A stretch of 14,852 nucleotides of DNA, taken from SUG2458 sp051872335 (GTDB taxonomy: Bacteria > Bacillota_I > Bacilli_A > RFN20 > CAG-826). A program made the translations under genes and the position numbers. How positions within the stretch are numbered: position 1 is the first letter of the stretch; each line of letters begins with the position of its first letter. This document shows positions 6,908 to 13,295 of the stretch, in pieces. A model generated the notes under the pieces. It saw nothing but the letters and a program-made list of their open reading frames with translations, had not been told where the DNA came from and did not search any database. The stretch spans positions 1 to 14,852 of the forward strand of contig JBJEDT010000011.1 in NCBI GenBank assembly GCA_051872335.1, given 5' to 3'.

Positions 6908-8338
6908 ATGATAGCGTTATATGTTTGTTTAGGAATAATAGGTTTATTACTTGTAGTGATTCTATTCAGAGCTCTCTTTTTTGTCGATAAAACTAAATGT
7001 AATATTGAAAAAAGTGAAGTGGCTGTAGATAATCAAATTGTAGATAATTTAGGAAAAATGCTCAAAATTCCTACTGTTTCATACGAAGATAAGGAGAAAA
7101 TCGATTTTAGTGTATTTGATAAATATATTAATACTGTTAAAAAGATGTATCCTTTAGTATTTGAAAAATGTGAATTTGCTAAAACTACAGAATATGCTAT
7201 TAAGCTTAAATTAAAAGGTGAATCTTCCCTTAAGCCAACAGTTTTAATGGCTCATTATGATGTAGTTCCGGTTACAGATGGTTGGAAAAATGATCCATTT
7301 TTAGGCGAGGTTGTAGATGGCTATTTATATGGACGTGGTGCTATTGATACAAAATGTACAATGGCATGTGCTTTAACAGCTTTAGAAAAAGCTTTGAAAA
7401 ATGGTTATGTTCCTAAAAACGATTTGTATTTGTGCTTTGGAAGTAATGAAGAAGTGTTCGGTGATTCTCAAGTAAAGATTGTTGAACAATTTAGAAAAGA
7501 AGGAATTAAACCTGCTCTTGTATTTGATGAGGGTGGTGGCATAATCAACAATGCTTTTCCTGGAGTTAAAGAAGATACTGCCTTTTTAGGAGTTGTTGAA
7601 AAAGGAATGGTAAATATTCGCTTATCTATCGATAGTAACGGTGGACACTCTTCAACACCTAAGAAAAATGGACCAATTATTAGAATGAATAAAGCTCTTC
7701 TTGAAATAGAAAAACACCCAATGAAGCCTCGATTAATTAATACTACAAAAGAATTATTGAACATCATGGGGAGACATACTTCATTTGGATTAAAAATTGT
7801 CTTTGCAAATATGTGGTTGTTTAAAGGCTTAGTAAAAAAGCTCTTTACAACTCTTAGTGCAGACACTAGAGCTTTACTTCAAACTACTTTTGCTTTTACA
7901 ACAATTAATGGAGGGAATCAAACAAATATTATTCCAAATCATGTTGAGGCAAATGTTAATGTTCGAATTGCTCCATTTAATACAGTAGATGAAGTGATAA
8001 ATCATATTAAAAAAGTAATTAAAGATGATGATATAAAGGTAGAAGCATTTAATATTAGCAAAACTTATAATGAATGTTCTTTTAAAGAAGTTGGTTATCA
8101 AATAATTAAAGAAACAACTTTGGAAACATATCCAAATACAATCGTGTCTCCATTTATTATGTTAGGTGGAACAGATGCTCGACATTATAATGAAATCTCT
8201 TCTTGCGTGATTCGCTTCTCACCAATTAAAGTAACAAATGAAGATAGAAAAGGAATTCATGGCCTTGATGAACAAATAAAAGTAGAAACTTTAATTAAAT
8301 GTGAAGAATTCTATGAAAGATTACTTTTAAAATTATAA
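6908..8338 (+). CDS. Membrane-anchored M20 family metallopeptidase (carboxypeptidase S-like)
   Basis: The M20 fold cleaves peptide or N-acyl amino-acid bonds with two zinc ions. A single hydrophobic segment (about 3-26) with no clear cleavage site suggests an N-terminal anchor. The catalytic core keeps the full set: His116 and Asp118 in MAHYDVVPV, bridging Asp147 in GRGAIDTK, catalytic Glu181 and ligand Glu182 in GSNEEVFGDS, Asp207 in VFDEGG, His247 in GGHSSTP at the dimer domain, and His451 in GIHGLDE. The spacing and length (476) resemble yeast carboxypeptidase S and PM20D1 more than DapE or ArgE. ATG 6908 was chosen for its GGAGGT seven bases upstream; a TTG at 6893 is in frame but overlaps that site. 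No room remains for its own promoter after the ffh terminator. The substrate cannot be told. Confidence 0.87.
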   Translation: MIALYVCLGIIGLLLVVILFRALFFVDKTKCNIEKSEVAVDNQIVDNLGKMLKIPTVSYEDKEKIDFSVFDKYINTVKKMYPLVFEKCEFAKTTEYAIKLKLKGESSLKPTVLMAHYDVVPVTDGWKNDPFLGEVVDGYLYGRGAIDTKCTMACALTALEKALKNGYVPKNDLYLCFGSNEEVFGDSQVKIVEQFRKEGIKPALVFDEGGGIINNAFPGVKEDTAFLGVVEKGMVNIRLSIDSNGGHSSTPKKNGPIIRMNKALLEIEKHPMKPRLINTTKELLNIMGRHTSFGLKIVFANMWLFKGLVKKLFTTLSADTRALLQTTFAFTTINGGNQTNIIPNHVEANVNVRIAPFNTVDEVINHIKKVIKDDDIKVEAFNISKTYNECSFKEVGYQIIKETTLETYPNTIVSPFIMLGGTDARHYNEISSCVIRFSPIKVTNEDRKGIHGLDEQIKVETLIKCEEFYERLLLKL

Positions 8339-8340
8339 AA

Positions 8341-8371
8341 AAAACCACTAAGATTTGTTCTTAGTGGTTTT
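8341..8371. terminator. Bidirectional terminator between the M20 peptidase and the DUF5058 pair
   Basis: A perfect 12-base stem, AAAACCACTAAG (8341-8352) and CTTAGTGGTTTT (8360-8371), encloses a seven-base loop. The plus strand ends in TTTT, and the A-run before the stem (from 8337) gives an eight-base T-tract on the minus strand, so it can serve both convergent units. Confidence 0.88.
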
Positions 8372-8374
8372 CAT

Positions 8375-9109
8375 TTACTCCTCGTTTGTTGTTGAGTTGT
8401 TTTCAGATTCTTTTTCTTGTTGAGCAAGTTGCATTTTCTTTTCTTTTTTATCTCTTAATTTAAATAATGCAAACGCATAGACAGTTGTAATGATAATAGA
8501 AAATAACATTAATATTGTTGTGTCATTGAAGAATCCTATAACCGAAGGAAGTATCAATGAAATCACTAAAGGTGGTAATGCAATTTTTGGCTCTTTAATA
8601 AAGTATTTATAAGCAAGTGCGCCAAACAATGCAGCAAAAGCTGAATCAAATCCTGGTCTTAAAACATCTGATTGAAGGACTGGTGTAAGAGGAATCATAC
8701 AAATGACACCAAGAGCTAAAACGAGAGTTGTTACAATTGTACTTGTTGCAATGGAAATCGTTGATACAATTTCGCCTTCTTTACTACCATGTTTAACATT
8801 AGCTTGTTCTCTAGCATTAACTGCGCAAGGTAATTTTAAATTTACGAGGTTTCCAGTAAAGAAGGCGAGATAAGTGCCTTTTTTACCTAGCATTGGAGAA
8901 TATGTCATTACTTCAATAAATCCCCCAACGATAAACATTATACAACCGACTAAACCTTTTCCTAAAATTGTCCATTCAGGGAAAACATGTAAGACTAAGC
9001 ACATAATAATTGGTACTAATAAAATTAAAATAATAGCAGCACCAAGGAAGACTCTTCCATATAGATGATCTTTATCAAATTCAGACATTACTTTTTTCTC
9101 TTTTTTCAT
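8375..9109 (-). CDS. Multispanning membrane protein, partner of the DUF5058 protein, function unknown
   Basis: This 244-residue protein is not assigned to a named family by me. After a basic, charged N-terminus (1-16), hydrophobic segments lie at about 19-41, 52-74, 115-141, 152-171, 176-193 and 197-217. A Gly/Asn-rich stretch at about 79-95 (TYLAFFTGNLVNLKLPCA) may be re-entrant and reads like a transporter core motif. The C-terminal tail (218-244) is highly charged, Lys/Gln/Glu-rich, and probably cytoplasmic. I chose ATG 9109, with AGGTGAT before it; the GTG at 9118 lies inside that site. It begins 10 bases after the end of the DUF5058 gene, so the two are cotranslated neighbours and probably form one complex. 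A two-subunit transporter is the best guess, unproven. Confidence 0.8.
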   Translation of the reverse strand: MKKEKKVMSEFDKDHLYGRVFLGAAIILILLVPIIMCLVLHVFPEWTILGKGLVGCIMFIVGGFIEVMTYSPMLGKKGTYLAFFTGNLVNLKLPCAVNAREQANVKHGSKEGEIVSTISIATSTIVTTLVLALGVICMIPLTPVLQSDVLRPGFDSAFAALFGALAYKYFIKEPKIALPPLVISLILPSVIGFFNDTTILMLFSIIITTVYAFALFKLRDKKEKKMQLAQQEKESENNSTTNEE

Positions 9110-9118
9110 ATTAATCAC

Positions 9119-9946
9119 CTACTTTATAAGCCCAGCAATAACTGCTGCAGCCATTCCCATAATCATTGAAAATCCAAGGGAAAAATTACTTAACCATTTT
9201 TGTTTTAATTTCTTTTCTAATAAATCACATAAAGCCATTGTTAAGAAAGCAACAACAATAGCAATCATTGGATAAAAAGAAGGTTCTTGCATAACTCCAG
9301 TGTAGTCTTTCTTTGGTCTAAAATATTTAGCAACTTCGATTCCAAGGAAGGCACAAATCATTCCAATAAAGACAATATCAAATAAAATTGAACCAAATGT
9401 TTTTTTCTTAATAGGAGCATTAGTTTCAGAAATTTTGACTTCAACTTTATTTTTATCAGTTGACTCAGTGTCATTTTTAACTTCACTGTCAACTCCAATT
9501 TGTTGAGCTTTTGATAGAACTTTTTTATCATAAGTTTTAAAACCAAAGAAACAATAAATAGGACCAGAAATAATACCAAGGGTCATTACAAGAGCAATTG
9601 TGACAAATTGTTGCGATGTTAAACTTGCTAAATTAATAGATCCATAAGTAACATTAACAGCCGTACCTTCATAATGTAAAGCACCAATAACTGTTAATCG
9701 AATCCAAGGTAATGGAATACCAATAACATTGGATAAAGAAACAACACCAATTAAAATACTAATTGAAGGAAGAATTGTAAAAATAGCACTATTAATTATT
9801 GTTTGTTTTAGCACTTTTTTATCCATCCCAATTTTTTTGGCATCTTTGTATGATTGGATGATAAATAAAATGGAACCAATAAGAACAAAAATTGAAACGA
9901 TGGCTCCAAGTAAATACATCCACCATGAATTAGCTATCTCAGACAT
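9119..9946 (-). CDS. DUF5058 family membrane protein
   Basis: A 275-residue integral membrane protein. The N-terminal pattern NSWWMYLLGAIV, then FTILPSISILIGV (56-68) and GIPLPWIRLTVIGALHYE (76-93), matches what I recall of DUF5058, an uncharacterised family. Hydrophobic segments lie at about 10-31, 52-73, 113-136, 186-207, 222-243 and 253-274. The loop at about 138-184 is long and highly charged (Lys/Asp/Glu/Thr) and interrupts the two halves; its composition suggests a soluble linker. The ATG has GGAGG at 9954-9958. It is the first gene of a two-gene minus-strand unit, divergent from the acyltransferase at 10044. Function is unknown; a role in moving a small molecule is inferred from the membrane architecture and the peptidase next door. 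Confidence 0.73.
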   Translation of the reverse strand: MSEIANSWWMYLLGAIVSIFVLIGSILFIIQSYKDAKKIGMDKKVLKQTIINSAIFTILPSISILIGVVSLSNVIGIPLPWIRLTVIGALHYEGTAVNVTYGSINLASLTSQQFVTIALVMTLGIISGPIYCFFGFKTYDKKVLSKAQQIGVDSEVKNDTESTDKNKVEVKISETNAPIKKKTFGSILFDIVFIGMICAFLGIEVAKYFRPKKDYTGVMQEPSFYPMIAIVVAFLTMALCDLLEKKLKQKWLSNFSLGFSMIMGMAAAVIAGLIK

Positions 9947-9978
9947 AATATATCCTCCATTTAAGATTATTTTAATAT

Positions 9979-9984
9979 ATTATA
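9979..9984 (-). promoter_or_regulatory. Probable -10 box for the DUF5058 operon
   Basis: A TATAAT on the minus strand lies 33 bases before the DUF5058 start codon. At 17-20 base spacing only partial -35 boxes exist (TTTACA at a spacing of 20, TACATT at 18), and a TG lies one base too far for a true extended -10. I see no equally good promoter for the divergent gene at 10044 in the 97-base intergenic region. Confidence 0.45.
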
Positions 9985-10043
9985 AGCAATTTCAAAAGAC
10001 AAAATGTAAATAATGTGTTAAACTCAAAAAGAGGTTTTATAAA

Positions 10044-11255
10044 ATGTCAAAAAAAGTCGAAAAATATAAAAAACCAAATTTATTTGTTTACGGAATATTT
10101 AAGTTTGTATCAAAAATAATTAGTAAATTAACATTTAGATTAAAAATAACACGTAATGAACTTAAAGGAGTTAAAGGTGGTTATGTCGTTATTGCTAATC
10201 ATGAATCTTCAATAGATTTTATCAATGCTTGTGTAGCCATTAAAAGAAGAGCTCATTTTGTTGTCAGTAATTCTTTTTTCCAAACACTACCTATTAAAGG
10301 ATTATTAGAAAGTTGTCGTGTAATTAATAAAAATCAGTTTCAAACTGATTTCAGTGATATGAAAAAAATGAAATCTGTTTTAGATCATAATATGCCTTTA
10401 GTTATTTATCCTGCTGGTATGATGAGTGAAAATGGAATTACGACACCAATCCCTTCAGCTACAGGAAAAGTATTAAAATGGTTTGCTAAAGATGTTTATG
10501 TTGCTTATACCAAAGGCAGTTATTTAACTAATCCTAAATGGAGTAAAAGGATGCGTAAGGGTCGAATAACATTAGATGTATATAAATTGTTTAGTGTTGA
10601 TGATTTAAAAAATAGTAGTGAAACAGAACTTCAAAAAAAGATAGAAAATGCTTTATATTATGATGCATATCAAAATCAAAAAGAAGATTTAGTTAAATAT
10701 AGTCATGGCGATGATGTAGAAGGATTAGAAAATGTTTTATATCAATGTCCTCATTGTTTAAAAGAATACTCCATCGAAGTAAAAAATAAAAATATTTTGA
10801 AATGTTCTCATTGTGGATATGAAGTTAAAGCTAATAATTATGGATTATTAGAGCCAAGTTCAAGTGATAAGAAAATAATCTTTGATACTCCTAGTGCTTG
10901 GGCAACAATGATTGAAAAGAATGTTGAAAAGAATATTAATGATGATTTTAAATTACAAGGAAATACTGAGATTCAATTAATAGATGAGAAAAAGCATAAG
11001 TTTGTAAAAGCTGGACAAGGTTCTATTATTTTAAATAAAAATGAGTTTGTATTAGAAGGGAATGTAAATGGAGAACAAATAAATAAAAAGTTCCCCGTTA
11101 AAAATTTCCCAATTGTTCCTTTTAAACCAGGAAAATGTTTTGAATTACAAGAAGGTAAAAAAATATATCGTTTAGTCTTAGAAAACGGTAGAGAAACAAT
11201 GAAATGGATTAATTCGCTTAAAATCCTTCATCGTTTAAAACAAGTTGATAAATAA
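10044..11255 (+). CDS. PlsC-like acyltransferase with zinc ribbon and C-terminal domain
   Basis: Residues 1 to about 205 are a lysophospholipid-type acyltransferase domain: the catalytic HX4D is NHESSID (His53, Asp58), motif II holds Arg92, and motif III is YPAGMMSENG (122-131). A standard motif III reads FPEGTRS, so the Glu and Arg that help bind the glycerophosphate are missing. A CX2C-X15-CX2C zinc ribbon follows (Cys235, Cys238, Cys254, Cys257), then a beta-rich domain of about 110 residues (290-395) with no name I can give. The total of 403 residues is well above a simple PlsC (about 200-250). Residues 12-30 are hydrophobic and may lie at the membrane. AGAGG at 10030-10034 precedes the ATG. 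I recall similar three-part proteins in other Firmicutes, uncharacterised. The acyl acceptor may not be lysophosphatidic acid. Confidence 0.82.
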   Translation: MSKKVEKYKKPNLFVYGIFKFVSKIISKLTFRLKITRNELKGVKGGYVVIANHESSIDFINACVAIKRRAHFVVSNSFFQTLPIKGLLESCRVINKNQFQTDFSDMKKMKSVLDHNMPLVIYPAGMMSENGITTPIPSATGKVLKWFAKDVYVAYTKGSYLTNPKWSKRMRKGRITLDVYKLFSVDDLKNSSETELQKKIENALYYDAYQNQKEDLVKYSHGDDVEGLENVLYQCPHCLKEYSIEVKNKNILKCSHCGYEVKANNYGLLEPSSSDKKIIFDTPSAWATMIEKNVEKNINDDFKLQGNTEIQLIDEKKHKFVKAGQGSIILNKNEFVLEGNVNGEQINKKFPVKNFPIVPFKPGKCFELQEGKKIYRLVLENGRETMKWINSLKILHRLKQVDK

Positions 11256-11299
11256 AAAAATATTTCCTCGACTATGAAGATAGCTGAGGAAATATTTTT
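11256..11299. terminator. Long bidirectional terminator between the acyltransferase and trmD
   Basis: A perfect 14-base stem (11256-11269 with 11286-11299, AAAAATATTTCCTC and its complement) continues, after a G-T wobble and one mismatch, into a second CTAT/ATAG stem (11272-11275 with 11280-11283) capped by GAAG. T-tracts exist on both strands. It begins straight after the acyltransferase stop and its far arm touches the last bases of trmD, so it closes both convergent units. Confidence 0.88.
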
Positions 11300-12068
11300 A
11301 TTTTACAAACTTTTTACCCTTTTCAAGAGCATCTTGCTCCCATTTAGGAGTATTGCCTGATTCTAATTCTTCTAACAATTTTTTGTCTTGCTTTGTAAGA
11401 TTATATTTATTAAATAAATCTGGTCTATTTATTCTAGTTAAAGCAAGAGATTGTTTTTGACGCCATTTTGCAATAGCTTTGTGATTTCCTGTGTATAAGA
11501 TATCAGGAATTGTAAAATTATTATATGAATATGGTTCAGTATATTGAGGATATTCTAAAAGCCCATTTTCAAAAGATTCTTCTTCAATTGATTCATGAGT
11601 TATTGCTCCTTCTAAAAGACGAATAATGGAATCAGAAATAACCATTGCTGGAAGTTCGCCACCCGTGAGAATGTAATCACCAATTGATACCTGTTCATCA
11701 ACATAATTATTAACTCGCTCATCGACACCTTCATAATGACCACAAATAATTACAAGATGTTCTTTAGAAGCTAACTCATGAGCTTTCTTTTGGGTAAATG
11801 TATTACCACGAGGAGAAGACATAATTACATAAGACAAATCATTCTTGACGCTTGCTAAGGCATCTAAAACAGGTTGACATTTTAATATCAAGCCAGCTCC
11901 TCCTCCGATAGGAGCAGAATCGACACGACCATTTTTATCTTTGGTAAATTGACGAATATCGACTACTTCTATCTCAATAGCTCCTTTTGAAATTGCTCTC
12001 TTTATGATTGAAGTATTAATAAAATCATTAAATTGTTCTTTAAATAAAGTTAGAATAGTTATTTTCAT
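11298..12068 (-). CDS. trmD: tRNA (guanine-N1-)-methyltransferase TrmD
   Basis: TrmD methylates N1 of G37 next to the anticodon using S-adenosylmethionine, preventing +1 frameshifts. The 256 residues show the SPOUT trefoil-knot motifs: GGGAGL at 55-60, SSPRGNTF at 84-91, GHYEGVDERV at 110-119 and SIGDYILTGGELPA at 128-141, then GLLEYPQYTEP and SGNH-like TGNHKAIAKWR (193-203). Arg150 fits E. coli Arg154. At the place of the catalytic Asp169 (E. coli EDSF) this protein has Glu164 (EESF), and the usual YTRP is YTEP; both changes are odd. Its ATG overlaps the rimM stop as ATGA, so translation is coupled. The usual downstream rplS is missing; a terminator follows. Confidence 0.95.
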   Translation of the reverse strand: MKITILTLFKEQFNDFINTSIIKRAISKGAIEIEVVDIRQFTKDKNGRVDSAPIGGGAGLILKCQPVLDALASVKNDLSYVIMSSPRGNTFTQKKAHELASKEHLVIICGHYEGVDERVNNYVDEQVSIGDYILTGGELPAMVISDSIIRLLEGAITHESIEEESFENGLLEYPQYTEPYSYNNFTIPDILYTGNHKAIAKWRQKQSLALTRINRPDLFNKYNLTKQDKKLLEELESGNTPKWEQDALEKGKKFVK

Positions 12069-12574
12069 AGAAGACCATCAATAACATTAATAGTTATTTT
12101 CCTTTCTTCAATGTTTACATTTTTAATAAAAGCTTTAACAAATGGAACTAAAACATCTTTGTCATTTTCTCTTGTAATTCTTAAAGTATTGTAAGAAGCA
12201 TACGATTCAACTTTTTTTACTTTTCCAATTAAATTATTATATTGATCATAAACATTACAACTTTCTAAATCAGAAAAATAATAGAAACCTTTATCAAGGT
12301 CTTGCAGATTTTTTTCAACTTGAACTAACCAACCAACATATTTTTCAACTAAATTAATATCTTGCTTATTAGATAAAGTAATAATATCAAATTGGCCATC
12401 ACGACGATATTTTAAGATTTCTTCTTCAACTATCATTTTTGTTTGTTCATTGAAAAGGAAAACTTTTTTTCCTTTAACATATCTTTTTGCACCAAAATCA
12501 GTAGATGAATAGACTTTTAATTCACCTTTTAAACCGACGGTTTTAACAATTTTTCCTAGTGTTAAATATTCCAT
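12065..12574 (-). CDS. rimM: Ribosome maturation factor RimM
   Basis: RimM binds protein uS19 and helps mature the head of the 30S subunit. The protein has 169 residues: the RimM beta-barrel N domain (about 4-83) begins with LTLGKIVKTVGLKGELKV, and the PRC-barrel (about 93-166) contains IGKVKKVESYASYNTLRI and the conserved VPFVKAFI (143-150). I chose ATG 12574, which has AAAGGAGA upstream at 12578-12585 and gives the normal N-terminus; an upstream in-frame ATG at 12634 would add 20 residues that read through the end of khpA. It lies 31 bases after khpA and overlaps trmD by four bases. B. subtilis has ylqD between khpA and rimM; that gene is absent here. Confidence 0.95.
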   Translation of the reverse strand: MEYLTLGKIVKTVGLKGELKVYSSTDFGAKRYVKGKKVFLFNEQTKMIVEEEILKYRRDGQFDIITLSNKQDINLVEKYVGWLVQVEKNLQDLDKGFYYFSDLESCNVYDQYNNLIGKVKKVESYASYNTLRITRENDKDVLVPFVKAFIKNVNIEERKITINVIDGLL

Positions 12575-12605
12575 ATTTTCTCCTTTCAATAAAAAAGATA
12601 AGGAA

Positions 12606-12875
12606 TTACTCCTCATCTTCATTTTGCACATCAAATGATTCGAATTTCAAGTGAATTCTTTTACTTTCTGTTTTTCCAGCAATTGAAAGAACTTCACGGA
12701 GTGCATCAGCTATAATACCTTTTCTTCCGATTAAGCGAGCTGTGTCATCTTGTTCTGCAACAATTAGAAGAACAACTTCCTTTTCATCTTCGGTAGGCAT
12801 TTGACGGATCATAACTGCTTCTTTGTTGATAACAAATGGATCAACTAAAGAATGGATGATCTTATCGTAATCCAT
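12606..12875 (-). CDS. khpA: KH-domain RNA-binding protein KhpA (YlqC)
   Basis: KhpA is a small single KH-domain protein that binds RNA, often as a partner of KhpB/EloR, and influences cell elongation in streptococci. The 89 residues are mostly one KH fold; the GXXG loop is GRKG at 50-53 within RLIGRKGIIADALREVL. The C-terminal tail is acidic (QNEDEE), somewhat longer than in typical 76-81 residue members. The ribosome binding site AAAGGAGAA (12882-12890) lies inside the last codons of rpsP, which ends three bases before this start, consistent with coupled translation. The gene is in its standard place between rpsP and rimM. Confidence 0.95.
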   Translation of the reverse strand: MDYDKIIHSLVDPFVINKEAVMIRQMPTEDEKEVVLLIVAEQDDTARLIGRKGIIADALREVLSIAGKTESKRIHLKFESFDVQNEDEE

Positions 12876-12878
12876 GAA

Positions 12879-13157
12879 TTATTCTCCTTTTTTTGCTTTG
12901 CTTTCAGCGAATTTTTTTGTAATACCAGCTTTAGTAAATAATGCTTTTACTGTGTCTGATAATTGAGCACCATTGTTTAACCATTTTAATGCAACTTCTT
13001 CGTTGATTTTTGCAGCATTATTAACATCTTTAGGATTGTATGTACCTACTTGTTCAATAATACGGCCATCACGAGCATAGCGGCTATCAGCTGCTACAAT
13101 ACGATAGATTGGTTCTTTATGACGACCAATTCTAGTTAATCTAATTTTAACTGCCAT
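12879..13157 (-). CDS. rpsP: Small ribosomal subunit protein bS16
   Basis: bS16 is a primary 30S assembly protein that binds the 5' and central domains of 16S rRNA. The 92 residues are typical: MAVKIRLTRIGRHKEPIYRI at the start, VAADSRYARDGRIIEQVGTYNP in the middle, and a Lys-rich tail. AAAGGAGATT at 13164-13173 precedes the ATG. It is the first gene of the minus-strand unit rpsP-khpA-rimM-trmD, driven by a consensus-like promoter just upstream. Confidence 0.97.
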   Translation of the reverse strand: MAVKIRLTRIGRHKEPIYRIVAADSRYARDGRIIEQVGTYNPKDVNNAAKINEEVALKWLNNGAQLSDTVKALFTKAGITKKFAESKAKKGE

Positions 13158-13186
13158 AATAATAATCTCCTTTAACTACATTACAA

Positions 13187-13215
13187 AATATATACTATAA
13201 TCAAATAAGTGTCAA
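13187..13215 (-). promoter_or_regulatory. Promoter of the rpsP-trmD operon
   Basis: On the minus strand a perfect TTGACA (13215-13210) is followed by exactly 17 bases and TATATT (13192-13187). Transcription would begin near 13180, leaving a short leader of about 22 bases before rpsP. This is the strongest promoter in the window, as expected for a ribosomal protein gene. A small inverted repeat (AAGTA/TACTT, 13214-13227) touches the -35 box and may be chance. Confidence 0.85.
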
Positions 13216-13261
13216 GTATTTTTACTTAACATTAAAAAATATTTTATTATTCATAATAATT

Positions 13262-13270
13262 TGATATAAT
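13262..13270 (+). promoter_or_regulatory. Extended -10 promoter of the NCS2 permease gene
   Basis: TGATATAAT is a perfect extended -10 element (TG at 13262-13263, TATAAT at 13265-13270). The -35 region at 17 bases is a poor TTTTAT. Transcription would begin near 13277, giving a leader of about 20 bases, which leaves no space for a purine riboswitch. A 16-base palindrome at 13244-13259 lies directly upstream. Confidence 0.72.
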
Positions 13271-13295
13271 AAATTGATTCGTAAAGGAGATTTTT

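Noticed and set aside
7468..7866. A 132-codon open frame on the minus strand inside the peptidase gene.
   Set aside because: It lies wholly opposite a gene with intact catalytic motifs, has no ribosome binding site or recognisable domain, and is best read as a shadow.
12575..12634. A longer RimM starting at the upstream ATG at 12634.
   Set aside because: The extra 20 residues would be read from the end of khpA in another frame, while the ATG at 12574 has a clear AAAGGAGA and gives the normal RimM N-terminus.
13174..13295. Possible purine riboswitch or ribosomal-protein leader between rpsP and the permease.
   Set aside because: Promoters on both sides leave leaders of only about 20 bases, too short for any known aptamer.
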